Source: Gimesia sp. (GTDB lineage Bacteria; Planctomycetota; Planctomycetia; Planctomycetales; Planctomycetaceae). Taken from it: a DNA stretch of 64,000 bases. The notes under the pieces were generated by a model, which was given only the letters and a program-made list of their open reading frames with translations, ran no database searches and was not told the DNA's origin. Shown here one piece after another: positions 20,529 through 29,711 of the stretch (positions are counted from its first letter, which is position 1; each line of letters starts with the position of its first letter). A program made the translations under genes and the position numbers. The stretch lies in the NCBI RefSeq assembly GCF_040219335.1, contig NZ_JAVJSQ010000034.1:37894-101893 (forward strand). The letters run 5' to 3'.

Positions 20529-22049
20529 TCATTCATTAATAATGCGTTCTGCCTCTTTGAGATGCTTCTCAAATTTTTCCTGGTCGGGACTTGGTTCGGT
20601 GCGTGCATTGTCCAGCATCCCAGGCAGATAATCGCGGCCCGCCCAGAGCATCTGCTGGAGCTGAGGGCGATCAGAACCGGCACTCGATTCGAGCTCTTTG
20701 ATCAGGGGATCCATTTCTGCACTGACTTTGTTCTTGAAACTGGACCACTCGGCATCGCTGGCCTGCTTCTGCTGCAGTGCCAGGAATTGCTGGTGGATCT
20801 CTTTAAACTTGGCCAGTTCAGCATCTCCGCCGGGGGCAAACAGGTCTCCCAGTGGGACGAAGTACAGAATTGCAGCCAAGACGATCGCTCCGCCTACACC
20901 TCCCAGAATTTTGGGGTCCATCATGGGCCCCAGCGCCTCGAATGGATTGGAACGGGCGACTTTGATCTGTGGCTTGGCGGGTCGAGCCGGCGGAGGAGTC
21001 GCTGCCATCGGAGCTGGAGAGGCAGCAGGACTACTGGCCGGCGGTGGAACAGCAGCAGAGGGAGTTGCCTCTGTGGACGTCGCCTCAGCGCTCTCCGTTT
21101 CCGCGGGAGCTGCTGCTTCCTCTTTCTTCGGCTCGGGCTTTTTCAACTGTAACGCTTCAATCTGCCAGGCTTCAAACCACTCCCCTTTTCTGCCCAGCTT
21201 GAGCAAATCGGTGGGTTCGACACGCTGCTGCTCCGCCCACATTTTGATTTTGTGTGCTTCGATTGGACCGTAACCCATGCCTCCCAGTTTGCAGTACCAT
21301 TTCTGACGGGACCGCAACTTCAGGATCGGTGGCTTGGGTGGCTCTGCTGCTTTCTTCTCTTCTTCTTTTGCTTGCTTTTTCTTGCTTTTCTTTTTCCTGG
21401 ATGATTCAGAAACTTCCGCTTCTGCCTCTTCGGTCTCCGTTTCGCCGGACGTCGGTACGATCTGGTCTGCATCCATATCTTCCGCATCAATGACGTCCAG
21501 GTCACTTCCCGATGAACTCAAGAAGACCACCGTTCGCGCAGGAACCCACTCCGGTTCTGCAGATGACTTCACCTCATCGTTCGGTGCAAGCTCACCATCA
21601 AACAGCATCTGCATCAGATCGTCGGCTGACATCGGCCCAAGTTCATGATTCAGCACCCGGCAGTACCACTGCACTTTCTGATGCTTGCTCCGCACCGCTT
21701 CCAAAGTGGCAAAGCGGGGGAGTTGAGATTCGAGCTCGGAAGAAAGTTTATCTTCCTCTTCGACGATTGAGAAACCTTCCATGGAAGGCAGGTTCGTATT
21801 CTCCTCCATCCCAAACGAAGAGTCCACGATCGAAAAATCGTCCAGGGAGAGTTCGGTCTCCCCTGACTCGCGTGCGTCAAACAACCCTCCAATGTCTGCT
21901 GCGGGAAACCAGTTCCCACCCTCACCAACTCTGACCTCCATTTGTGGCGTCAGCTTTCCTGCATGAGCCATGGAAAACAGCTCTTCGAAGGAGATGGGAC
22001 CAGATGTTGTTTCTTCTGACTGCCTGTAATACCAGCTGTCCTGTGCCAT
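20529..22049 (-). CDS. Triple GYF_2-domain membrane protein
   Basis: 506 residues from ATG 22049. Three GYF_2-type repeats: WYYRQSEETTSGPISFEEL near residue 6, WYCRVLNHELGPMSADDL near residue 128, and WYCKLGGMGYGPIEAHKI near residue 251. Between them are acidic linkers, including a Lys/Glu-rich run. A Pro/Ala-rich low-complexity segment (about residues 310-370) leads to one transmembrane helix (ILGGVGGAIVLAAILYFVPLG, about 385-405) and a helical C-terminal domain repeated in the next gene. GYF folds bind proline-rich ligands; GYF_2 is a bacterial variant, common in planctomycetes, of unknown role. The repeats precede the membrane helix, so they are probably cytoplasmic, with the tail outside. 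Confidence 0.85.
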   Translation of the reverse strand: MAQDSWYYRQSEETTSGPISFEELFSMAHAGKLTPQMEVRVGEGGNWFPAADIGGLFDARESGETELSLDDFSIVDSSFGMEENTNLPSMEGFSIVEEEDKLSSELESQLPRFATLEAVRSKHQKVQWYCRVLNHELGPMSADDLMQMLFDGELAPNDEVKSSAEPEWVPARTVVFLSSSGSDLDVIDAEDMDADQIVPTSGETETEEAEAEVSESSRKKKSKKKQAKEEEKKAAEPPKPPILKLRSRQKWYCKLGGMGYGPIEAHKIKMWAEQQRVEPTDLLKLGRKGEWFEAWQIEALQLKKPEPKKEEAAAPAETESAEATSTEATPSAAVPPPASSPAASPAPMAATPPPARPAKPQIKVARSNPFEALGPMMDPKILGGVGGAIVLAAILYFVPLGDLFAPGGDAELAKFKEIHQQFLALQQKQASDAEWSSFKNKVSAEMDPLIKELESSAGSDRPQLQQMLWAGRDYLPGMLDNARTEPSPDQEKFEKHLKEAERIINE

Positions 22050-22102
22050 TTTTTATCTAACAATCTGTGACAGATCTAAAGTGAATTTGTGCCTGAGTCT
22101 CT

Positions 22103-22227
22103 GGAACTGCGCGCACAAGGCCCGTGCTCTAGTTGCCTATTTTAATGGGCAGGGTAGGGCGCAAATCTACGATTTTCACCTTGTTTTTTCGAAAAACCGA
22201 TAAAAACAAAGGGGCGCGCGCAGTTCC
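22103..22227. repeat. Widely spaced 12-bp inverted repeat
   Basis: GGAACTGCGCGC at 22103-22114 and its exact reverse complement at 22216-22227, in the gap between the GYF_2 gene start and the lnt stop. Between them lie two T-rich and A-rich tracts with a TTTTTCGAAAAA palindrome. It could form a long-looped stem or be the remnant of a small element. Confidence 0.4.
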
Positions 22228-22335
22228 ACCACCTGGAAGTGAGGCGTTTCGGCCACCCGCTACCAGAATCGTTATGATTGGCCCCTCCAGCGGTCAGCAG
22301 ACGCTCAGACAGGCCAGGCGTCAGACGCAACTGCT

Positions 22336-24225
22336 TCAGGCAGCAGCAGTTTTCTGCTTTCGCAGCAACAGCCCCATAAAGAAGACAAACAGGGCACTAA
22401 AGCAGCAGAAGCCCGCAAACCAGTCGCCGTATTTCGTATACAGGCTGGTCCGGTTATCCAGGGGAACCGTGTCGATGACAACCGCATTCATCGATTTGTT
22501 CCACCGCCCCGTCTTCGGATTCACAAATGATTTCCGACCCTGGTTGTCACCATCAATGAAGACATCGGGCTCAACAATCATGCCGTCACCATCGATGACA
22601 GCCGAGATCCCCGTATTCACGGCACGCACCATCGGTGTCCGGTTCTCCACACAGCGGAACGAAGCGGTAATCAGGTGCTGATCCAGCTCACTGGAGCCAT
22701 GGAACCAGCCGTCATTGGTCAGGTTGACCAGGCAGTCGATCGGGGCCGAGGGTGACTCTGCCGTCGATGACTGATTCATTACCGAGCGAACCAACTGGGG
22801 AACGGTATCTTCGAAACAGATCACCGGAGCGAAGTTCCAGTCCTGGTATTCAAAGTTCGCCGCATGTTTCCCAGGTTGAATCCCGAAGGAGGCCCCATAG
22901 GGAGTGAAGACCTGCAGGAAGGGCAGGGTGTCGCGTAAGGGCAGATACTCGCCGAACGGGACCCGGTGAATTTTGTCGTAGCGAGAGGTAATCCCGACAT
23001 CCGGCCGCACGAAGACAGCGGAGTTATATTGCTCCACGCGCTTGTCTCCGGCAGAGACCGTATCGAGTCCAATCACTAATGCGGCGTTCGCTTCCTGGCT
23101 CATATTCGTCAGTGTTTTGTGAACTGAAGGTTCGTTCCATTTCTTCAGCGGGATTTCCGGCGCGATCGCCTGCAGTTGCTCGTTGGTTTTCCCGTTGCGA
23201 TCCACCAGCGGCCAGCGGAACATCGTCTCCGGCCAGACCACCAGATCGGGCTGATGCCGGACAGCGGCGCCCATCAACACCAGATGTTTCAGATAGATTG
23301 ACCGCCACTGATTCTGATCGTGTTTGACTGATGTCGGGAAATTTCCCTGAATCAGCGCGATGCGGGGGCCATCTTTAAACTCAGCCTGCCCGCGTCGTAC
23401 ATAGCCATAGCCCAGCACCGACAGAAACAGTGTCAGACAGACCGCGGTCTGAATCATCTGCTTGCGACCAATTTGATCCAGGTTCTGTTCTTCGGGTGTC
23501 AGATTGGTCGGAAAGAGTTGTAGCCGCTTCATCAGTGACATCGGGAGCAGATCGGTAAAACAGGCGGCCAGCATCACCACAACAAAACTGACCCCGTAGG
23601 CTCCCGTAATGTCACTGATCTGAATCAGCTCGGTCCACCGGTATTGTGTATGACCAATGTAGTACCAGGAGAACCCGGTCAACAGGTAAGCCCGCATGTA
23701 TTCCAGACCAACCCACATCACGGGTGCAGCCAGTGGCAACGGGATACGGAACCGATGTACGGAAATGCGGCTCAAGAAAACGAAGGTTGGAAAATATAAA
23801 GCGAAGTAGCACGCCAGTGCGATCCAGGCGATATACATGCTGGGATCACCGAGTCGCATCCACTGCAGCGTAGGAACTGTAAACAGCAGTCCGCCACAGA
23901 GGGTGGCGGTATACATCAATCTGGTTGCGCGGGGAATACGAACCAGCAACAGCAGCGGAATCAGGCAGACCCAGCCCAGCGGTCCGAAGTCAATGGGAGT
24001 GAAGCTGGCCCACATCAGCACCGCCGTCAATCCCGACAACGTCCAGGCTCCCCAGGTGGGAGCAGGCGAAGTCCGCGCGGTATTGATGATCCGCTGAATG
24101 TCCTGCCCCAAGGCATGATCGGGGGTGGATTCAGGTTGGGAGGATTGAGCATCAGACACGGACTGTGGTTCCATTTCAGGAAGATCAGAGGGATTTGGTT
24201 CGGTAGAAATTGTGGTCGAGGTCAT
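22336..24225 (-). CDS. lnt: Apolipoprotein N-acyltransferase
   Basis: Integral membrane enzyme adding the third acyl chain to lipoproteins. I start it at ATG 24225, which has AAGGA 8 bases upstream; ATG 24234 and a longer frame to 24303 are alternatives. The 629-residue product has a 70-residue Pro/Ser/Glu-rich cytoplasmic extension not usual in the family, about six transmembrane helices, then the nitrilase-like periplasmic domain with the catalytic triad Glu333 (VVWPETMF), Lys418 (YDKIHRVPFGEYLP) and Cys470 (PVICFEDTVP), and a last helix. Spacing Lys-Cys matches E. coli Lnt. Presence implies triacylated lipoproteins, such as the substrate-binding lipoprotein at 28719. Confidence 0.95.
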   Translation of the reverse strand: MTSTTISTEPNPSDLPEMEPQSVSDAQSSQPESTPDHALGQDIQRIINTARTSPAPTWGAWTLSGLTAVLMWASFTPIDFGPLGWVCLIPLLLLVRIPRATRLMYTATLCGGLLFTVPTLQWMRLGDPSMYIAWIALACYFALYFPTFVFLSRISVHRFRIPLPLAAPVMWVGLEYMRAYLLTGFSWYYIGHTQYRWTELIQISDITGAYGVSFVVVMLAACFTDLLPMSLMKRLQLFPTNLTPEEQNLDQIGRKQMIQTAVCLTLFLSVLGYGYVRRGQAEFKDGPRIALIQGNFPTSVKHDQNQWRSIYLKHLVLMGAAVRHQPDLVVWPETMFRWPLVDRNGKTNEQLQAIAPEIPLKKWNEPSVHKTLTNMSQEANAALVIGLDTVSAGDKRVEQYNSAVFVRPDVGITSRYDKIHRVPFGEYLPLRDTLPFLQVFTPYGASFGIQPGKHAANFEYQDWNFAPVICFEDTVPQLVRSVMNQSSTAESPSAPIDCLVNLTNDGWFHGSSELDQHLITASFRCVENRTPMVRAVNTGISAVIDGDGMIVEPDVFIDGDNQGRKSFVNPKTGRWNKSMNAVVIDTVPLDNRTSLYTKYGDWFAGFCCFSALFVFFMGLLLRKQKTAAA

Positions 24226-24450
24226 GAGTTCCATCCTTGGTTTTCGATCTCGCAGAGAAACGCTGACTGAGCGATTTCCTGATCGTGAAACATCCTGTCC
24301 CACGGAAACCGGTCATTCTTCTTACGTCGCTTCAACGCTTCTCAATGGGGCCAATCCAGTCAGCGGTCCCCATTTTTGTGTCTGATTCTGGTGTTTTTTA
24401 CTGAAATCAGGCTTTCAGGAGTAGATCAATCAGGGGAGAAACTCACTCTA

Positions 24451-25665
24451 CTACCATAAAAATGTGTCAATTAAGAACCCGCTCTGATACAGCTGATTGC
24501 CCGTAGAGAACAGCGCCACTGCATTCGCAGCCACCGTCGCATGCAAATCTGCAGAACCCATTGATTTCAAGGGAGTTACGAACGCCGCCCCCTCTGACCA
24601 CTCGACGCGAGCCGGCTGATAAGTGGGGCGATCACCTCGCGACTGATAGTCCGTCGTCAGCCGTGCTCTCAATGTCCGGGGCATCGGATGGGGATCTCCG
24701 AGGAACTGTCGCAACGCGGAGCGCACAAAAAGTTCGAAACAGACCATACTACTCACCGGGTTCCCAGGCAGACCGAAAATGTAGCAGGGCGAACCAGTCT
24801 CACGCTCCAGAATCCCAAACCAGAGCGGCTTGCCCGGCTTCAGATTCACCTTGTGAAATACCTGTTTCACACCAGCAGCTTCCAGTTCTGAGGGGACGAG
24901 GTCCAGTTCCCCGGCAGAAACACCACCGGAGAGCAGCAGGAAGTCGCTCTTCAGACCTTCCCGGATTTTCTCGCGTAAATAGGTGCGTTCGTCGCGGGCG
25001 ATTCCCAGTGGTACAGGTCGAGCATCGGCTTGCAGGATCTGGGAATGCAGCATGACTTCATTCGAATTACGAATCTGTCCCGCCTGGGGACGCTCTTCCG
25101 GGGGCACCAGCTCATCGCCGGTCGCCAGAATCGCTACCGATGGTCGCATGCGGACCGAAATCTGGGGACTGCCGGTCTCGGCCAGCGCGCCGATCTCCTG
25201 GGCGCGAAGATACGCGCCCGCTTTGACCACGGTCGCCCCTGCTTCCAGTACCGAAGCCCGGTAAAGCATATTCTTACCCGGTTCGACGGGCGTCGTTTTA
25301 AGCCGCACGGTCTGTTCGGATTCGTTGATCTCACAATGTTCGATCTGAATCACAGCATCCGCACCTTCCGGCAACGGGGCGCCGGTCATGATCTGCGACG
25401 TCTGTCCCACCTCCAGGGACCGACTCGGCACCGAACCGGCGTAGATGACTTCCTGAATCTGCAGGGTCCCGGTTCCCTCTGGCACGTCGCAGCTGCGAAC
25501 GGCAAAGCCATCCATCAGCGCCTTGTCAAACGGGGGAATATTGACATCACTGACGGCATCTTCCGCCAGCACGCCATGCGTGGCTTCAAACAGTGAGCAA
25601 CGTTGGGGAGTTGCGGGTCGGACTGTTTTGAGAATCTGATCGAATGCTTGCTGGACAGACAGCAT
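24451..25665 (-). CDS. moeA: Molybdopterin molybdenumtransferase
   Basis: MoeA inserts molybdate into adenylylated molybdopterin to finish molybdenum cofactor. 404 residues from ATG 25665, the normal length. Visible blocks: the N-terminal domain PPFDKALMDGFAVRS, the GAPLPEGADAVIQIE hinge, the MogA-like domain with ILATGDELVPP, LLSGGVSAGELDLVP and FGLPGNPVSSMVCFELFVRSALRQ, and a C-terminal beta barrel. It follows the pabA-type gene after 22 bases on the same strand and is probably co-transcribed with it. No other cofactor genes are in the window. Confidence 0.96.
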   Translation of the reverse strand: MLSVQQAFDQILKTVRPATPQRCSLFEATHGVLAEDAVSDVNIPPFDKALMDGFAVRSCDVPEGTGTLQIQEVIYAGSVPSRSLEVGQTSQIMTGAPLPEGADAVIQIEHCEINESEQTVRLKTTPVEPGKNMLYRASVLEAGATVVKAGAYLRAQEIGALAETGSPQISVRMRPSVAILATGDELVPPEERPQAGQIRNSNEVMLHSQILQADARPVPLGIARDERTYLREKIREGLKSDFLLLSGGVSAGELDLVPSELEAAGVKQVFHKVNLKPGKPLWFGILERETGSPCYIFGLPGNPVSSMVCFELFVRSALRQFLGDPHPMPRTLRARLTTDYQSRGDRPTYQPARVEWSEGAAFVTPLKSMGSADLHATVAANAVALFSTGNQLYQSGFLIDTFLW

Positions 25666-25687
25666 CAGGAACGCCTCCCTCTCTGGT

Positions 25688-26293
25688 TCAAGCGCTGGTG
25701 AGTTCTTCTGCGGGCAACTGCAGGAAGTTTTTCAGTAGAGTGATTCCTTCGTGCGTCAGAAAACTTTCCGGATGGAACTGCACGCCATGGACCGCTAATT
25801 TCCGATGCCGGAGCCCCATGACCTCTTTTGGCTGTCCCTCTTCTTCGACCCAGGCACAAACTTCCAGATCCTCAGGGCAGGTTTCCTCGGGAACAATCAG
25901 GCTGTGATAGCGGGTCGCCTGAAATGGGGAAGGCAGGTTCTGAAACACGCCTTTGCCGTCATGATATACCTCTGAGACTTTGCCGTGCATCAGTCGCTGA
26001 GCACGAACCACTTTTGCACCAAAGACTTCGGCGATGCACTGATGCCCCAGGCAGACCCCCAGGATGGGAACTTTTCCCGCGAAATGTGCGATGATCTCTT
26101 TCGATAGTCCTGCCTCGCCCGGAGTACAGGGACCGGGTGAGATGATGATTTTCTCGGGAGCTAACCGCTCGATCTCCTCAATCGAAGTCTGATCGTTCCG
26201 GGCCACTTCGATCTGAAGTGTCGGATCAATTTCCCCAAACCGTTGAACAAGGTTATAGGTAAAGGAATCATAGTTATCGAGAACGAAAATCAC
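25688..26293 (-). CDS. pabA: Glutamine amidotransferase subunit of aminodeoxychorismate/anthranilate synthase
   Basis: Class I glutamine amidotransferase that supplies ammonia to PabB or TrpE; the same protein often serves folate and tryptophan synthesis. 201 residues from ATG 26293. Typical blocks: MIFVLDNYDSFTYNLVQ, IISPGPCTPGEAG, the nucleophile Cys in ILGVCLGHQ, and the catalytic His-Glu in VHGVQFHPESFLT. No synthase large subunit is beside it, so PabA and TrpG cannot be told apart from context. It lies upstream of moeA in what looks like a two-gene unit. Confidence 0.92.
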   Translation of the reverse strand: MIFVLDNYDSFTYNLVQRFGEIDPTLQIEVARNDQTSIEEIERLAPEKIIISPGPCTPGEAGLSKEIIAHFAGKVPILGVCLGHQCIAEVFGAKVVRAQRLMHGKVSEVYHDGKGVFQNLPSPFQATRYHSLIVPEETCPEDLEVCAWVEEEGQPKEVMGLRHRKLAVHGVQFHPESFLTHEGITLLKNFLQLPAEELTSA

Positions 26294-26656
26294 GTGTCAC
26301 CCTGCAGCAGATCAAGTTAAGTAATGTATGTTGATAATAACAAATCATAGACGACAGACGGCGGAAAAGCGACTGGCCCGGAGTAATTCCTGTCCTTCAC
26401 GGCCGATCTGGAGCCGCGAATTCCGACTGACCGTCACACGTACATCCATCGTCAAATCAACCAGCGGCGTCTGTCCGCTCTGACTGATAAGACAACGTAT
26501 TAGCTGGTTTGTTCTTAAGAATATTGGTGTTGACCAGAAATGGCAATAATTGTTATGAATCCCTGCCTTTCCGGAAGGACCCGGATTAGAAATGCTTAAA
26601 TGTACACATTCCGCCCATAGCAAACCGGCGGAAACCTGTAGTTACAGGGGTTAAGG
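26294..26656 (+). other. Intergenic region between pabA-type gene and CapD-like gene
   Basis: 363 bases between divergent genes. A minus-strand open frame ending at 26345 could encode a short basic peptide starting at an ATG near 26450 (MDVRVTVSRNSRL), but I see no ribosome-binding site and do not call it. AGGGG at about 26646-26650 lies 6 bases ahead of the TTG start at 26657. Both promoters must lie here; none is clear. Confidence 0.5.
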
Positions 26657-28573
26657 TTGGACTCCAGGCCGATATCAAACTGGTTGAAACGCTTCACCAT
26701 CTCACGGCGGCAGCTGTTCTGGATGGTTGTCTTTCTACCTATATTCTGCGCGATCTACTATCTGGCGTTCTGGCTGCGCTATGAAGGCTCTCTCAACGTC
26801 GATGGCGTACTGGGAGAAAACGGCTTTCGCATGTTTCGCGCAACGGTCCTCTGGGCCGTTGGTCTGAAGACGATCACCTTCTGGGGGAGCGGCGTCTATA
26901 AAATCCGCAGTCGCTACATCACCACGCGTGATGTAGTCAACCTGGCCAAAGCAGTCACTATCAGCTCCATCGGGCTGGCTCTGGTCGATTACCTCTTCTT
27001 TCCCAAGATCATGCTGCCTCGTTCGGTCTTTCTGATTGACTGGGGCTCTACGATCCTGGTGGTCTGTGGAATCTGTGCCGGAATTCGCATGGTTCGTGAC
27101 AGTGGCCGCAAGTTTCGCCAGCAGGGGAATTGCCAACCAACATTTATTATCGGTGCCAATGAAGCCGGCGCCGCGCTCCTGCGGATGATCGAACGCGATA
27201 AAAATTCCTGCCTGCGAGTCGTCGGTTTCCTGGACGACTATTCCAGCCGGATCGGTACCCGCATCAACGGGGTCCCGGTGCTCGGTTCACTCGCCCAGAT
27301 GTGCGTCCTCGCAGAAGACTACGGCGTTTCGGAAGTACTGCTACCAGCCGATGAGATTCCGGGCAAGACCGTCCGCCAGTTAATGGAAGCCGGCAACTCG
27401 GCCGACATTTCGGTTCAGGTACTCCCCAGTTATCAACAACTGCTCTCGGGTAAAGTGGAGATGAAACCACGGCCCGTCTGTATTGAAGATCTGCTGGGAC
27501 GTGAGCCCGTACAGCTCGATATGCAGAACATTCGCGACTGGATGGATGACCGCGTACTCATGGTCACCGGCAGTGCCGGCAGCATCGGTTCGGAAATCTG
27601 TCGTCAATTGCTGCAGTTTTCTCCCCGACGACTGATCCTGGTCGACCGGTCCGAGAACAGCCAGTTCTACCTCGAACGAGAACTGATCAAACTGGGATAC
27701 GCGGGACGCTTCGATGTCGTGATTGCCGACATCAACGATTCCAAACGCATTCGCGCCGTCATGCGGGAATACCAGCCCGACATTCTGTTCCACGCCGCTG
27801 CCTACAAACACGTCCCTCTGATGGAGGGCAACCCGGGCGAAGCGGTCAAGAACATCGCGCTGGCTACCAAACACCTCGCCGATCTGGCAGAAGAATTCAA
27901 CGTCGGCTCGTTCGTGATGATCTCCTCGGACAAGGCCGTCAACCCAACCAACGTCATGGGCGCCAACAAGCGGATTGCCGAGTTGTACGTGCAGTCGCTC
28001 GCCGCTCATTCTCGCTGTCACTTTGTGACGGTTCGCTTCGGCAACGTTCTGGGTTCCGCCGGTAGTGTGGTGCCAATCTTCACACAGCAGATCCAGAACG
28101 GCGGCCCGGTCACGGTTACCGACGAACGGATGCAGCGTTACTTCATGACGATTCCCGAAGCCTCACAACTGGTGATTCAGGCTGGTGCGATGGGTCGGGG
28201 CGGGGAAATTTTCGTCCTCGACATGGGCGAACCCGTGCGGATCGTTGATCTCGCAACCGACCTGGTTCAACTCTCCGGTCTCAAAGTGGGTGAAGATATC
28301 GAAATCCAGTTCACCGGTCTGCGGCCCGGCGAGAAGCTCTATGAAGAACTGCACGTTGACGGCGAAAAACATCTGCCGACCCGGCATCCCAAAATCATGG
28401 TCGCCGAGAAAGTCTCGGTCAGCGAACAGTTCATTCATGACTCCTTCGCGCGACTGGAAGCCATCACCGAACAACCCTCTCCAGTGATCCTGGCAGAAAT
28501 TCAGCGGATCCTTCCCGAATTTCAGTCCAGCATTTCTCAACCCGCAGAGACACCTCTCCGCCGCGCTGCTTAA
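26657..28573 (+). CDS. CapD/PglF/WbpM-type nucleotide-sugar 4,6-dehydratase
   Basis: Membrane-bound short-chain dehydrogenase/reductase that acts on UDP-GlcNAc-type sugars in polysaccharide or glycan synthesis. 638 residues from TTG 26657. Four transmembrane helices in the first 150 residues; a first, structural Rossmann domain (FIIGANEAGAALLRMI); then the catalytic SDR domain starting at about residue 298 with VTGSAGSIGSEICRQLL, FHAAAYKHVPLME, MISSDKAVNPTNVMGANKR and GNVLGSAGSVVPIF. The usual catalytic Tyr of SDRs is replaced by the Met-x3-Lys arrangement typical of this subgroup. Monocistronic here; surface-glycan genes expected as partners are not adjacent. Confidence 0.92.
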   Translation: MDSRPISNWLKRFTISRRQLFWMVVFLPIFCAIYYLAFWLRYEGSLNVDGVLGENGFRMFRATVLWAVGLKTITFWGSGVYKIRSRYITTRDVVNLAKAVTISSIGLALVDYLFFPKIMLPRSVFLIDWGSTILVVCGICAGIRMVRDSGRKFRQQGNCQPTFIIGANEAGAALLRMIERDKNSCLRVVGFLDDYSSRIGTRINGVPVLGSLAQMCVLAEDYGVSEVLLPADEIPGKTVRQLMEAGNSADISVQVLPSYQQLLSGKVEMKPRPVCIEDLLGREPVQLDMQNIRDWMDDRVLMVTGSAGSIGSEICRQLLQFSPRRLILVDRSENSQFYLERELIKLGYAGRFDVVIADINDSKRIRAVMREYQPDILFHAAAYKHVPLMEGNPGEAVKNIALATKHLADLAEEFNVGSFVMISSDKAVNPTNVMGANKRIAELYVQSLAAHSRCHFVTVRFGNVLGSAGSVVPIFTQQIQNGGPVTVTDERMQRYFMTIPEASQLVIQAGAMGRGGEIFVLDMGEPVRIVDLATDLVQLSGLKVGEDIEIQFTGLRPGEKLYEELHVDGEKHLPTRHPKIMVAEKVSVSEQFIHDSFARLEAITEQPSPVILAEIQRILPEFQSSISQPAETPLRRAA

Positions 28574-28718
28574 AGTCGGACTGTGATCCACTTCAGCTGC
28601 GATCAGCCGCCGATTCCCTACAGTACCTTTTCATCCCTGCCTGAATCTGTTACTTAATAGTAATACAGAGAGTCGTTTTATGGGCCCGTTTCTTACACCA
28701 TGAAAACGCAGGTAGATT

Positions 28719-29708
28719 ATGAACAAGGCGCTACGGTTTCTGATCTCGTCTTCACTGTTGCTGCTCTTCGCACCACTTCTCAGCGGCTGTAATGACAGCT
28801 CCGCTCCAGGGACCGGTCCCGGCCCCGCGCAGGCAGAGGGCAACACTGCCCCTGAAGGTCGACTGTTTGGTGCTTCCTTTCAGACACTAAACAATCCCTT
28901 CTTTGTCGATCTGGGCAAAGGACTGCAGAAAGAACTCGCAGCACACGGCGATGAACTGATCATCCTCGACGCGCAGTTCAATTCACTGAAACAAAAAAAC
29001 GATCTCTCCGATCTGATTCTCAAAGACGTTGCCGGCATCTTCGTCAATCCGGTCAACTGGGAAGGCCTCAAGGGGTCCCTGCTGGAAGCGCAGCGTAAAA
29101 ACGTGCCCATCATTATCGTCGATGCCCCGGTCAAGGAATCAGACGAAGAACTGATTGTCTGTACGGTCGCCTCCGATAATGTCCGCGCGGGACAACTCGC
29201 TGCCGGGGCCCTGGCCAAAGTGAACCCCAAAGCGAAACTGGTTGTGCTGCACCTCTCGGTCAATAAAGCCTGCATCGACCGCGTCGCCGGTTTTAAAGAG
29301 ACGCTGCAGAAATATCCGGAGATGGAGATCCTCGACGTCCAGGAAGCCAAAGGAACAACCGAAGGAGCCCGTCCCGTGATGCGTGACCTCATCGGTCGCT
29401 ATCCCGATCTGAACGCAGTCTTCGCCATCAATGATCCCAATGCCCTGGGTGTGATATCAGCTCTCGATTCGGCCAACAAACTGGACGACGTAACCATCGT
29501 CACCGTCGATGGTTCGCAGGCGGGGATTAAAGCGATCCAGGCGGGAAAGCTGTATTCAACCTCGGCTCAGTTCCCCAAAGAGATCGGCAAGATCGCAGCG
29601 GAGAAAATGCTTGCTCATCTGAATGGAGAACCGGTTGAGAAAGACGTGAAAGTGCGAGTCGAACTGATCACAGCCGAGAATGCGGAGCAGCACCTGGAGG
29701 CAGACTGA
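28719..29708 (+). CDS. Sugar ABC transporter substrate-binding lipoprotein (RbsB-like)
   Basis: Periplasmic binding protein of the ribose/galactose family (Peripla_BP_4). 329 residues from ATG 28719. Lipoprotein signal with lipobox LLSGC (Cys about residue 24), a Pro/Gly-rich tether, then the two-lobed domain beginning FGASFQTLNNPFFVDLGKGLQ, with DLSDLILKDVAGIFVNPVNW, VASDNVRAGQLAAGAL and DAVFAINDPNALG-type motifs. First gene of an RbsBAC unit, 3 bases ahead of the ATPase gene. The sugar is unknown. No kinase, pyranase or LacI regulator accompanies it. Confidence 0.92.
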   Translation: MNKALRFLISSSLLLLFAPLLSGCNDSSAPGTGPGPAQAEGNTAPEGRLFGASFQTLNNPFFVDLGKGLQKELAAHGDELIILDAQFNSLKQKNDLSDLILKDVAGIFVNPVNWEGLKGSLLEAQRKNVPIIIVDAPVKESDEELIVCTVASDNVRAGQLAAGALAKVNPKAKLVVLHLSVNKACIDRVAGFKETLQKYPEMEILDVQEAKGTTEGARPVMRDLIGRYPDLNAVFAINDPNALGVISALDSANKLDDVTIVTVDGSQAGIKAIQAGKLYSTSAQFPKEIGKIAAEKMLAHLNGEPVEKDVKVRVELITAENAEQHLEAD

Positions 29709-29711
29709 CAG

